The position numbers were made by a program, and so were the translations under genes. Below the pieces are notes generated by a model that was not told the DNA's origin, ran no database searches, and was given only the letters and a program-made list of their open reading frames with translations. 17,376 bases of DNA from Armatimonadota bacterium (lineage in GTDB: Bacteria > Armatimonadota > HRBIN16), in the NCBI GenBank assembly GCA_028275265.1, contig JAPWUZ010000020.1, forward strand, positions 1 to 17,376. The letters run 5' to 3'. Shown piece after piece: positions 1 to 6,630 of this stretch (positions are counted from its first letter, which is position 1; every line of letters starts with the position of its first letter).

Positions 1-1
1 C

Positions 2-496
2 GAGTCTGGCACCCATCCGCGTTTCATCATGTTTTCGGGTAGCGGCAACTTCACCATGCACGGTGCAAGGGTGGCATGTGCCCCCAGTGCGGATAAGCCG
101 CCTGTGGTGGAGATTCGGGATTTCAGGGGCAGGGTAGCCTTTTTGACCACCGACTTCAGCAACTGGTCGGACAACAAGAAAGTACATGTGAAAAGAGAGG
201 CGAAGGGGGTCAAGGTGCTGTTGCTTGGTGCGGGAGGCGACGGCGAAGACTATGTGCAAAACGACTCGCCGCTTGCGGAAGCGGTGGTGCTCGAATCATC
301 CAGAATACTGCCCGGAGGAGGATGGACCTCTATCCCCGATGTGGGCAAGCCTTCAGCGCAATTCATCGAAGAGATGCTCTCGCAGACGCGGCAAACACAA
401 CCCCCGCCGCTCAGCCCTGCAACAGCAAACGTCACAGACATCCGTCTTCACCGGGTTCTGATAGGCGGCGTGAGGTACGGCGTATGGCTGTATTAG
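2..496 (+). CDS. 3' end of an unrecognised protein, possibly beta-helix type (5' truncated)
   Basis: The reading frame is open from the first complete codon of the window (GAG at position 2) to a TAG at 494-496, so the gene starts upstream and only about 164 C-terminal residues are seen. An internal ATG at 29 has no convincing Shine-Dalgarno sequence and is probably not the start. The visible part has short alternating hydrophobic strands (VVEIRDFRGRVAFLTTDF, VKVLLLGAGGDG) and then a proline-rich linker near QPPPLSPAT. This would suit the last turns of a right-handed beta-helix or pectate-lyase-like protein. That is a weak resemblance, not an identification. It converges on a GH10 xylanase gene, so a carbohydrate-related role is possible by context only. 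A perfect hairpin starts at the base after the stop codon. Confidence 0.6.
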   Translation, partial: ESGTHPRFIMFSGSGNFTMHGARVACAPSADKPPVVEIRDFRGRVAFLTTDFSNWSDNKKVHVKREAKGVKVLLLGAGGDGEDYVQNDSPLAEAVVLESSRILPGGGWTSIPDVGKPSAQFIEEMLSQTRQTQPPPLSPATANVTDIRLHRVLIGGVRYGVWLY

Positions 497-515
497 GGGC
501 ACGCGGTGCGTGCCC
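497..515. terminator. Perfect hairpin between convergent genes, likely bidirectional terminator
   Basis: GGGCACGC (497-504) and GCGTGCCC (508-515) form a perfect 8-bp stem around a 3-base loop. It begins directly after the stop codon at 494-496 and lies 11 bases beyond the stop of the convergent xylanase gene (527). There is no clear T-run on either side, so it is not a textbook rho-independent terminator. Its position between two gene ends supports a transcription-ending or mRNA-end-protecting role. Confidence 0.55.
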
Positions 516-526
516 CCGTGCACTGC

Positions 527-1732
527 TCACAGCCTGACCACCCACTCATTCTTACCGCGTTTCAGGGTAAACTGCCGCGTGCGCTTGCCGGTCGCGGCGT
601 CCACCGTTACCTGATAGTCCCCAAGGAAACCGCGCAGCCTCGCCTCCCCCCGAGGGTTCGTGCGAGCGGTCTCTTTTGTCCACCACTTCCCCTTAATGAG
701 GCGCATCAGGCGATGATACACCGGCTTCGGGCTGAGGTCGGCGCGAACCAGACCCGCAGGTGCGCCCATCCAGCCACCGTCCATGAAGTCCCACCAGGTG
801 ATGGCTTCCACTGCAGGATGGGAGAAGAGGATGGTGTAGAACTTCTCCACGTAGTCTGCCTGTCGCGCTTCGCCGTCGGGGGTAGTGGGCCAGGGAAGCG
901 GACGCTGGTAGCCGTGTTCACCCGAGAGCACGGTGGTTTCGGTGAAGTGCAACGGTTTGCCAAAGCGGGAATAGGTCTCGCATACCTGCCATGCACGGTC
1001 GAGCGGCCACTCGCCACCGTGCATGTGCGACTGGATGCCAATGGCGTCGAAGGGTGCCTTGCGGCGAACGAGTTCCTCGACGAGCTGCTCGAAGGCAGGG
1101 CTGATGTTGAAATCGTTGTACAGCAGGGTGGCTTTGGGGTTGGCTTCACGCGCCCACGCCAGGCATTCTGCCACCATCGCCGCTGCACCGTCTCGCTTCG
1201 CCCAGTTTCCCACGCCGTTGTTGAAACGCTCGGAGACAGTTGCCTCGTTCACTACGTCCCAGCGGTCAATCAACCCCTTGAATTGCGAGACAATCTCGCG
1301 CACACGCTCGCGCAGCAGGGGTTTCACTTCATCCACCTCGTTGGGTGCCCAGCGCGGGTAAACCTCATGCCACACCAGCGGGTGTCCTTTGGTGGCGACG
1401 CTGTGCTGCTGGCACCATCGCGCGATGCGTTCCTGCTCCTCTCGCCTCTTGCGTCCGCGTTCTGGCTCGTACGCGCCCCAGTAGAAAGCCAGAGTGGCAT
1501 AGTTCAGCAGAGCGGCGAACTGGCTGCTGTACTTCTCGTGCTGTTCGCCCTGATAAGAGAACAGGGGAAAGATATTGCAACCGAACAGGAAAGCGTGGCG
1601 TGTCTGCGCAATCTCCACCTGCGCCCCCGCAACGGGCTTACCCTGTCTGTCCAGCACTTTCACAGTAACATCCGCTTTGCGAACCTTTTCGATGCGGCTG
1701 TCAGCGGTGGCTAACAAATCCTGCGCGTTCAT
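527..1732 (-). CDS. Endo-1,4-beta-xylanase, glycoside hydrolase family 10
   Basis: A 401-residue protein with a GH10 (beta/alpha)8 catalytic domain. Retaining GH10 enzymes cut internal beta-1,4 bonds in xylan. Visible landmarks are KGHPLVWH (about 115-122), the acid/base glutamate in WDVVNEA (E163), YNDFN (about 205-209), the nucleophile glutamate in HFTETT (E265) and WWDFMDG (about 313-319). Both catalytic glutamates are present. Residues about 21-50 (DVTVKVLDRQGKPVAGAQVEIAQT) form a short beta-rich N-terminal segment common in such enzymes, and the last 45 residues look like another beta strand set. The ATG at 1732 is chosen because GGGAGG lies 6 bases upstream; an upstream in-frame TTG at 1756 lacks such a site. 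No signal peptide is visible, unlike the other hydrolases here, so the enzyme may act on imported xylo-oligosaccharides inside the cell. Family assignment is firm; substrate is inferred from the family. Confidence 0.93.
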   Translation of the reverse strand: MNAQDLLATADSRIEKVRKADVTVKVLDRQGKPVAGAQVEIAQTRHAFLFGCNIFPLFSYQGEQHEKYSSQFAALLNYATLAFYWGAYEPERGRKRREEQERIARWCQQHSVATKGHPLVWHEVYPRWAPNEVDEVKPLLRERVREIVSQFKGLIDRWDVVNEATVSERFNNGVGNWAKRDGAAAMVAECLAWAREANPKATLLYNDFNISPAFEQLVEELVRRKAPFDAIGIQSHMHGGEWPLDRAWQVCETYSRFGKPLHFTETTVLSGEHGYQRPLPWPTTPDGEARQADYVEKFYTILFSHPAVEAITWWDFMDGGWMGAPAGLVRADLSPKPVYHRLMRLIKGKWWTKETARTNPRGEARLRGFLGDYQVTVDAATGKRTRQFTLKRGKNEWVVRL

Positions 1733-1738
1733 CGGTAA

Positions 1739-1744
1739 CCTCCC
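1739..1744 (-). promoter_or_regulatory. Ribosome binding site that sets the xylanase start
   Basis: On the minus strand GGGAGG lies 6 bases before the ATG at 1732. The site falls inside the longer reading frame that would start at the TTG at 1756, so it argues for the shorter protein. No convincing -35/-10 pair was seen in the 80 bases upstream. Confidence 0.7.
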
Positions 1745-1836
1745 GTGTTTATTCAAACCAGGGTAAGATGAAGTACTTTTTGACCTCGCTGGGGATTATT
1801 CCTTTTGGGAGAAAGGCGAGCCTCACGCCGAGCCAT

Positions 1837-2029
1837 TTGCCCCTCCCCGACCGCGGCGGACAACACGACATTTTTGCGCGTTTTTGCCCCCACTCCAGCC
1901 CTCCCCGTGGGCAAGGAGGGCGTTACGGTTCCTCCCCCGTTCACGGGGGAGGTTAGGAGGGGGGAAGCCCACTGGAGTTTCCTCCCGGCAGAGAAAGTGT
2001 CGTGCAATAAGCCGCGGGTGGGGAGGCAA
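1837..2029. repeat. Imperfect long palindrome, MITE-like intergenic element
   Basis: The ends are inverted copies: TTGCCCCTCCCC-GACCGCGGC at 1837 onward matches, with small indels, the reverse complement of the segment ending at 2029 (GCCGCGGGTGGGGAGGCAA). The match continues inward in the same order: CACGACA (1864-1870) against TGTCGTG (1998-2004), and ACTCCAG (1892-1898) against CTGGAGT (1972-1978). Inside are two smaller hairpins, CCCTCC (1899-1904)/GGAGGG (1915-1920) and the perfect CCTCCCCCG (1931-1939)/CGGGGGAGG (1944-1952) around TTCA. It carries no plausible protein and no transposase. It lies in the gene-free stretch 1733-2148 between two divergently transcribed units. I see nothing else in that stretch except the promoter at 2088-2116. 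A small non-autonomous mobile element or a dispersed palindromic repeat are the main options; only one copy was found in this window. Confidence 0.65.
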
Positions 2030-2087
2030 TTCACGGCTCGCAGAAGCCTCGTCCTCCGCGTGGATTATCGAACACCTCCCTGCCGTA

Positions 2088-2116
2088 TTGACAATTCCTG
2101 CTCCACGCTGTATAAG
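2088..2116 (+). promoter_or_regulatory. Sigma-70 type promoter of the CsgG/FlgT/LPP20-like gene unit
   Basis: TTGACA (2088-2093, a perfect -35 box) is followed after exactly 17 bases by TATAAG (2111-2116, five of six matches to the -10 consensus). Transcription should begin near 2123, giving a leader of about 26 bases that contains the strong ribosome binding site of the first gene. This also rules out the longer in-frame start (GTG at 2116), which would lie in the -10 box. It is the best promoter in the window. Confidence 0.85.
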
Positions 2117-2135
2117 TGATGTATCCCGGGAGGGG

Positions 2136-2141
2136 GGAGGT
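2136..2141 (+). promoter_or_regulatory. Ribosome binding site that sets the start of the first CsgG-like gene
   Basis: GGAGGT ends 7 bases before the ATG at 2149, inside a purine tract. Together with the promoter position it selects 2149 over the in-frame GTG at 2116 and ATG at 2119. Confidence 0.75.
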
Positions 2142-2148
2142 GTCAACG

Positions 2149-3150
2149 ATGGTTCGCGGGCTGTCTTTCATCCTGCTATTTACCGTCGCAGCGTTAGGCA
2201 CCCCGACGAGGAGCGAACAGGGGTCCTCGCTGGTGCTGGCGGTCTCCGATTTCACCGGTGACAATCCTGCGCTTTGCCAGGCGGCGACGGAGATTGTGCT
2301 GACCGACCTGGCAAAATCGCGCAGGCTCACGCTGGTGGAGCGCGCGCAGCTGCGGCAGGCTTTGAGCGAGTTGCGCTTGCAGAAGACGGGACTTACCGAG
2401 AGCGGTGACATGGCACGAGCGGGTAAAATCATCGGGGCAACCCATGTGGTCATCGGTAGCCTCAGTGTCAACGAACAGAGGGTAATTCTCAATGCCCGGG
2501 TGCTGGACGTACGCACCGGCGCGCTGTATGCGGGAGCAGCCGTCAACGTGGAGGGCTGGAGTGACGAGCTTTTCGCGCTGGCGCATGAACTGGCAAATAG
2601 TCTGCACTATCAGTTGACCGGTGAGTGCCTGCCCGGTTTTGTCACGCCTCCCGCCGTACCCTCTGCGTACAAGACGCCCCCTGTCGAGGATGCCGGCTCG
2701 CTCAGGCGTGCTGAGACGCCTGCACCCGACTGGGAAAACCTGCCGGAGAGCGAGGCTATTGCCCTTGCGCTGGCGAAGGGGTGGATGAGACTGTTTGCGG
2801 ATGGGTCGTTCCGGCCGTACGAGCCGGTGACCGTGCGTTATTTCTACGAAACACTGCGTCGCCTTGCCCGGCGTTATCAGATGGACGACTCCCGTCTTTT
2901 CCCGTCTGGCGATGGAGACAGTTTTGTCCGTCGGATGGAGGCGGTACGCCGCGTTGGTGCGCTGGTTGCAGGGCGGCAGGTGTACTTTCTCGATGTGCCC
3001 GAATGGGCGGCATCGTGGCTGGGAAATACCCCTCATAAGCCTCTCACCCGCGCTCATCTGGCGTCGCTATTGCGTCTGGCGGAAGAGCAGATGCAACGCA
3101 GGATAACGTCTTCTGCGCCGGCGTCGTCTGTATCTGCGGGAGAGCGCTGA
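2149..3150 (+). CDS. Secreted CsgG-like protein with SLH-like segment
   Basis: A 333-residue exported protein. Residues 1 to about 22 form a signal peptide (MVRGLSFILLFTVAALG) without a lipobox. Residues about 28-155 resemble the CsgG/TolB-like fold used by curli-secretion CsgG and by FlgO/LpoB-type periplasmic proteins: AVSDFTGDN, LTDLAKSRRLTLVERAQL, GKIIGATHVVIGSL and ARVLDVRTGA are the family-like blocks. After a proline-rich linker (about 165-195), residues about 202-245 (ALAKGWMRLFADGSFRPYEPVT) match the S-layer-homology pattern; a weaker second copy may lie at 277-312 (YFLDVPEWAAS...KPLTRAHLASLL). SLH domains often bind cell-wall polymers, so anchoring is the likely role of this part. 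It is the first gene of a four-gene unit and a paralogue of the next gene, but it lacks that protein's C-terminal domain. A CsgG-type pore is not shown. Domain calls are by eye. Confidence 0.8.
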   Translation: MVRGLSFILLFTVAALGTPTRSEQGSSLVLAVSDFTGDNPALCQAATEIVLTDLAKSRRLTLVERAQLRQALSELRLQKTGLTESGDMARAGKIIGATHVVIGSLSVNEQRVILNARVLDVRTGALYAGAAVNVEGWSDELFALAHELANSLHYQLTGECLPGFVTPPAVPSAYKTPPVEDAGSLRRAETPAPDWENLPESEAIALALAKGWMRLFADGSFRPYEPVTVRYFYETLRRLARRYQMDDSRLFPSGDGDSFVRRMEAVRRVGALVAGRQVYFLDVPEWAASWLGNTPHKPLTRAHLASLLRLAEEQMQRRITSSAPASSVSAGER

Positions 3151-3178
3151 CAGGGCACAATGAAAGGAGCGTGCCGTC

Positions 3179-4513
3179 ATGTGGAGATGGGTCTGGTTCT
3201 GGGGTTTCCTGCTTTGTGCGGTTATCGCACACGCGGCTGGTGAGGTCATTGCGGTCAGCGATTTCGTGGGCAAGCCTGTGGAGATTGGGCAGGAGATAGC
3301 CGAAACGCTGGGCACGGACCTGGCGAAGTCGGAGCGTATCACGCTGGTGGAACGTTCGCAGCTCGGTCAGGCGTTGCGGGAGCTGCGTCTCCAGAACACC
3401 GGTTTGACGGAACCCGCCCAAGCCAGAAAGGTCGGCAAGCTGGTTGGTGCCGATGCGATTATTGTGGGCAGTTTCTACGTGCGTGGTAACCAGATTGTCA
3501 TCAATGCTCGCGTGGTGGATGTGCGCACCGGCAAAGTGATGGCTGGACGGGCGGAGAACGTGCAGGGCAAGCTCAGTGACCTGTACGTTCTGCTGGGCGA
3601 CCTGGCAAACCGCCTGCACCTGCGATTGACGGGACAGGAGCTGGCTGCCGTAGAACCCGGAACGGCAAAAGGTACCCCAGCGAACCTGCAGATAGTGGAT
3701 GCGCAGGACGACGCGGAAGTACTTTACGTGGTTCAGCAGGGCTGGATGCTAGGAACGCCGGACGGCTACTTCCTGCCGGACAAGCCGGTGACGGTGGGCG
3801 ATTTTGCGCGGGTGCTCTCCCGCCTCGCTGCTGCGCGAAGATGGGAAGGCAGGCTGGAGATAGATGCTTCCCGCCCCGGCGACCTGATGAACGCACTGCG
3901 GGCTGTGGTCGCGTTAACCCGACTGGCTCTTCCCCCGGAGCGGTTTGCCGAACAGCCTTACGCCGAGGGAACACTCGCGCTTTTACCACCCTGGGCGCGT
4001 CCGTATGTCTATCAGGCGCAGCAGCAGGGCTATATTCGCGACATTCAGGAGGCTTCACCCCATCAGGTGCTGAAACGCCGACAGCTGGCGATGCTGCTGG
4101 CGAGGCTCGTTCCTCCGCCCCCGACGACACAAATAGCCTCCTTGCAGCCTGCAACGACCTCCACACCTGCCGCAGGAGCATGGACGGGACTGGTGATCGA
4201 TGCCAGAGGTCTGGGAATGCGCTCCTGCATGAGCCCTGTGGTTATCGACACAAACGGCAGGCAGATTTATCCCGACCCGCGCAACGTGCCGCCGGTAGAT
4301 TACATTCAGGAATACGGTATCGCGGACTTTGTAAAGATGGAGGAACAGAGCCAGCGCGCAGGGGACAATCCGGTATACGTGCGCCCGATACAGGTGAAGG
4401 GAGCATCCAAAGACACGGTGGTTATTGCTGCGTCGGATGCAGAGCGAGTACTGGAGGCAGAGAAACAGGGTGGCTTCCTGAAACGCTGGCGCGTGGTTTT
4501 CCTGGTGGACTGA
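3179..4513 (+). CDS. Secreted CsgG-like protein with degenerate SLH-like segments and a conserved C-terminal domain
   Basis: A 444-residue exported protein. A signal peptide (residues 1-19) probably ends at AHA. Residues about 22-152 are a CsgG/TolB-like domain closely matching the preceding gene (DLAKSERITLVERSQL, LRLQNTGLTE, GKLVGADAIIVGSF, ARVVDVRTGKV), so the two look like tandem paralogues. Residues about 180-218 (VVQQGWMLGTPDGYFLPDKPVTVGDF) and 271-310 are SLH-like but degenerate. A proline/threonine linker (312-334) leads to a C-terminal domain, about 337-444, with VIDARGLGMRSCMSP, RAGDNPVYVRP, a final GFLKRWRVVFLVD. The same domain ends the LPP20-like protein two genes on. AGGAG lies about 10 bases before the ATG at 3179. 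It starts 28 bases after the previous gene and the next gene begins one base after its stop, so all are probably co-transcribed. Function is unknown; an envelope-complex component is inferred. Confidence 0.8.
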   Translation: MWRWVWFWGFLLCAVIAHAAGEVIAVSDFVGKPVEIGQEIAETLGTDLAKSERITLVERSQLGQALRELRLQNTGLTEPAQARKVGKLVGADAIIVGSFYVRGNQIVINARVVDVRTGKVMAGRAENVQGKLSDLYVLLGDLANRLHLRLTGQELAAVEPGTAKGTPANLQIVDAQDDAEVLYVVQQGWMLGTPDGYFLPDKPVTVGDFARVLSRLAAARRWEGRLEIDASRPGDLMNALRAVVALTRLALPPERFAEQPYAEGTLALLPPWARPYVYQAQQQGYIRDIQEASPHQVLKRRQLAMLLARLVPPPPTTQIASLQPATTSTPAAGAWTGLVIDARGLGMRSCMSPVVIDTNGRQIYPDPRNVPPVDYIQEYGIADFVKMEEQSQRAGDNPVYVRPIQVKGASKDTVVIAASDAERVLEAEKQGGFLKRWRVVFLVD

Positions 4514-4514
4514 G

Positions 4515-5600
4515 ATGCAGGGTTTCATCGTTGCGCTTGTGCTGATGGTGTTCAGCGGGGTGGCACCAGCCTCCTCGCAAGAGGTGGAGATTGTCGCCTC
4601 CGGTATGGCGGCAATCGGAAGCGATCGCGCTGCGGCGATAGAAGAGGCGGTGCTGGATGCCAAGCGCAATGCGGTGGAGCAGGCACTGGGCGTGCTGGTG
4701 GACGCAGAAGCAATGGCGCAGAACTTCGAGGTCGTCTGGGAGACGATACGGACCCGAAGTCAGGGCTACGTCAAACGATGGGAGTTGCTGGGCGAGCCGG
4801 TCTGGGATACACGAAACGGGCTGGTGCGCGTGAAAATCCGCGCGGTAGTCAGTACCGCGGATGCGGTCAAAGACCTCTGGGAGATACCGGAAGTGTACAT
4901 CGCACTGGAACGCCCGCGCATCGCGGTGAAGCTGCTTTCTGCCGAGACGCGCCAGCCAGAATCGGTGAGTACTGCTGCACTGGTACATGCGTTGCGCGTC
5001 AGGGGATTCGATGTGGCGGACGGTTCGGGCGAGTCGGCAGAGGTGTTGGTCACGGGCACTGTGCGCACAGAGGCAGGCATCCGCCTCGGTGACCAGGACG
5101 CCCCGTATGGGTTGGGGAAGGTGGTCGCTACTCAGAAAGCGTACGCGGACGTGCGCGTGGTGTGGGCAGATACGGGTGCGGTGATTGTGCCTCCTTTTCG
5201 CTGGGAAGCGACCGGTTTCAGTTTCAATTCAAACGAAGAAGCGCGTCGAGAGGCGCTACAAACGCTGGGACGAGAGCTGGTGGAGGAGAGCGAAGCCGCG
5301 CTGGGGCAGCGAGTACTGAGCGCGTGGGTCAGCCAGCTGCAAAACGGGTTGCGGGTGCGGCTGATAGTACGCGGTGCGGACTACCAAACCCTCGCGCAGT
5401 TTTCGGACAAGCTGCGCGGGATTCGTGGCGTAGTAAGGGTCGAACGTGAGCGCATGGAGGCGGGTGAAGGCGTGGTGGATGCTGTAGTACGGCTGACGCC
5501 CGCTCTGTTTCGCAGGCAGCTGGGCCGTTTGCAGGCAGGTAACAAGCGAGTGGTCATTGTGCGCTACTCGCCCAGCCTGATACGTTTGGCGTTGCGGTGA
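4515..5600 (+). CDS. FlgT-like exported protein
   Basis: A 361-residue protein with a signal peptide (residues 1 to about 21, MQGFIVALVLMVFSGVAPASS). Residues about 22-117 resemble the N-terminal domain of flagellar assembly protein FlgT: EIVASGMAAIGSDRAAAIEEA, an alanine-rich helix with DAKRNAVEQALG, then SQGYVKRWELL and a strand ending VRVKIRAVV. Residues about 135-260 alternate helix and strand and may be the FlgT/TolB-like middle domain. Residues about 265-345 (GLRVRLIVRGADYQTLAQFS, GIRGVVRVERERMEAGEGVVDAVVRL) look like a small alpha/beta domain. FlgT in Vibrio forms part of the H ring around the flagellar motor; no flagellar gene is present here, so a non-flagellar periplasmic ring or scaffold role is inferred. 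The start codon lies one base after the preceding stop, indicating translational coupling. Family resemblance is moderate and by eye. Confidence 0.7.
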   Translation: MQGFIVALVLMVFSGVAPASSQEVEIVASGMAAIGSDRAAAIEEAVLDAKRNAVEQALGVLVDAEAMAQNFEVVWETIRTRSQGYVKRWELLGEPVWDTRNGLVRVKIRAVVSTADAVKDLWEIPEVYIALERPRIAVKLLSAETRQPESVSTAALVHALRVRGFDVADGSGESAEVLVTGTVRTEAGIRLGDQDAPYGLGKVVATQKAYADVRVVWADTGAVIVPPFRWEATGFSFNSNEEARREALQTLGRELVEESEAALGQRVLSAWVSQLQNGLRVRLIVRGADYQTLAQFSDKLRGIRGVVRVERERMEAGEGVVDAVVRLTPALFRRQLGRLQAGNKRVVIVRYSPSLIRLALR

Positions 5601-5618
5601 GTTGCCGGGGAGGGCAAC
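5601..5618 (+). other. Small hairpin in the intergenic gap of the four-gene unit
   Basis: GTTGCC (5601-5606) and GGCAAC (5613-5618) pair around GGGGAG directly after the stop codon of the FlgT-like gene. No T-run follows. It could stabilise or process the upstream mRNA, or partly attenuate transcription into the last gene. It may also be chance. Confidence 0.3.
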
Positions 5619-5668
5619 ACCGACGAACCTTGCAAGAGACATCAAGACACGAAGGAGGGTTTTCTGCC

Positions 5669-6571
5669 ATGAGGTACGGGGCAATGTTCATCGCCCTTGC
5701 CGTGTGTGCGACGGTGCTAGCGCAGAGCAAGCCACCACAAAGCCAGATGGTTGGCCTGGTGGAGAAAATTGGAGATAAGGGCAAAATAGACTGGCAGTAC
5801 GGCGTCATCTACGGCAAGGGCATCGGTGCGATACCAACCAGTGAGCCAAACAAAGCGAAGGCATATCTGAAGGCTCGCCGCTATGCGGTGATGATGGCTC
5901 TAGAGAACCTGCTGATGGTCACCGACAGGGTGCGTGTGGATGCCACCGCCTACGCCGAAGACTTCGAGGTGCAAAACGAGCGTATCCGCACGGAGGTGCG
6001 CGGATTTGTCAAGGGAGCGGAGGTAGTGAGTGAGCGGACCATCACGCTCAACGGTGCACCAGCGGTGGAAGTGACGATGGCTGTTCGCATGTATGGAGAA
6101 GATGGTCTCAGCCGCATCCTGATACCAGAAGTCGCCGCTCAGTCCGCCGAGCCTGCCAAGCCGTTGCCGGTGGTGACAAAGCCGGTATCGCAACCTGCGC
6201 CGCCGCCTGCACCGGCGGTATCGGGCAACGCTTACACCAGCGTGATTATCGACACGCGCGGGCTGGGTATTCGCCCCGCCATGAGCCCCAAGATACGTCG
6301 ACAGGACGGTTCGGAGGTTTGGGGCACGGTGTCTGTGAGCGCGGACTTCGCGATAGAGCAGGGCATCGTCGCGTATGCCAAGACGCTGGAAGAGGCGAAG
6401 GCGAATCGGCGCGCGGGAGACAATCCACTCATTCTGAGGGCAGTGGGCTATGCGAAAACGCCCGGACGCTGCGACCCTGTGCTATCGGACAACGACGTGC
6501 GGCTGCTGCTCACTGCGAACGAGAACTCCGGGTTTCTGAACGACTATCGGGTCATTTTCGTGGTGGATTAA
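5669..6571 (+). CDS. LPP20/FlgP-like exported protein with the conserved C-terminal domain
   Basis: A 300-residue protein. The ATG at 5669 is preceded by GAAGGAGGG at good distance, and the signal peptide (about 1-18, ending VLA) follows directly; the longer in-frame start at 5597 is disfavoured. There is a cysteine at residue 13, but the context LAVC is a poor lipobox, so lipidation is doubtful. Residues about 46-155 fit the LPP20 family: GKGIGAIPTSEPNKAKAYLKA, ARRYAVMMALENLL, VRGFVKGAEVVSER, then VEVTMAVRMYGEDGL. FlgP, the basal-disk/H-ring protein of Vibrio and Campylobacter, belongs to this family. A proline/alanine linker (about 156-186) joins a C-terminal domain (about 190-300, IIDTRGLGIRPAMSP, RAGDNPLILR, GFLNDYRVIFVVD) shared with the second gene of the unit. 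A 68-base gap separates it from the FlgT-like gene. A surface or periplasmic scaffold role is inferred. Confidence 0.78.
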   Translation: MRYGAMFIALAVCATVLAQSKPPQSQMVGLVEKIGDKGKIDWQYGVIYGKGIGAIPTSEPNKAKAYLKARRYAVMMALENLLMVTDRVRVDATAYAEDFEVQNERIRTEVRGFVKGAEVVSERTITLNGAPAVEVTMAVRMYGEDGLSRILIPEVAAQSAEPAKPLPVVTKPVSQPAPPPAPAVSGNAYTSVIIDTRGLGIRPAMSPKIRRQDGSEVWGTVSVSADFAIEQGIVAYAKTLEEAKANRRAGDNPLILRAVGYAKTPGRCDPVLSDNDVRLLLTANENSGFLNDYRVIFVVD

Positions 6572-6577
6572 GGGATG

Positions 6578-6607
6578 GGAGGCTTCTGCAGTTCTGCAGA
6601 AGCCTCC
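6578..6607. terminator. Perfect 14-bp hairpin closing two convergent units
   Basis: GGAGGCTTCTGCAG (6578-6591) and CTGCAGAAGCCTCC (6594-6607) are perfect inverted copies separated by TT. The structure starts 6 bases after the stop of the LPP20-like gene (6571) and ends 23 bases before the stop of the convergent hydrolase gene (6631). No long T-run flanks it. Position and stem strength make it a likely bidirectional terminator. Confidence 0.75.
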
Positions 6608-6630
6608 TGCAATTAGGACAATCTGACCGC

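Noticed and set aside
506..1714. Long plus-strand open frame of 402 codons
   Set aside because: It lies antisense over nearly all of the GH10 gene, whose catalytic motifs are intact; its product shows no domain. GC-rich coding DNA often leaves the opposite strand open.
1899..1952. Repeated C/G-rich hairpins as a possible CRISPR array
   Set aside because: Only two unequal hairpins, no regular spacing or spacers and no cas genes; better explained by the palindromic element.
1753..2261. Several short frames across the palindrome and promoter region
   Set aside because: They overlap inverted repeats and the -35/-10 boxes, and the products look like random translation of GC-rich repeats.
3044..4181. 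Minus-strand open frames opposite the two CsgG-like genes
   Set aside because: Low-complexity, cysteine/arginine/proline-rich products with no domain; the plus strand is clearly coding with signal peptides and ribosome binding sites.
2149..4513. Curli-type secretion system
   Set aside because: No CsgA/B-like amyloid repeats, no CsgE or CsgF and no lipobox on the CsgG-like proteins, so curli export is not supported.
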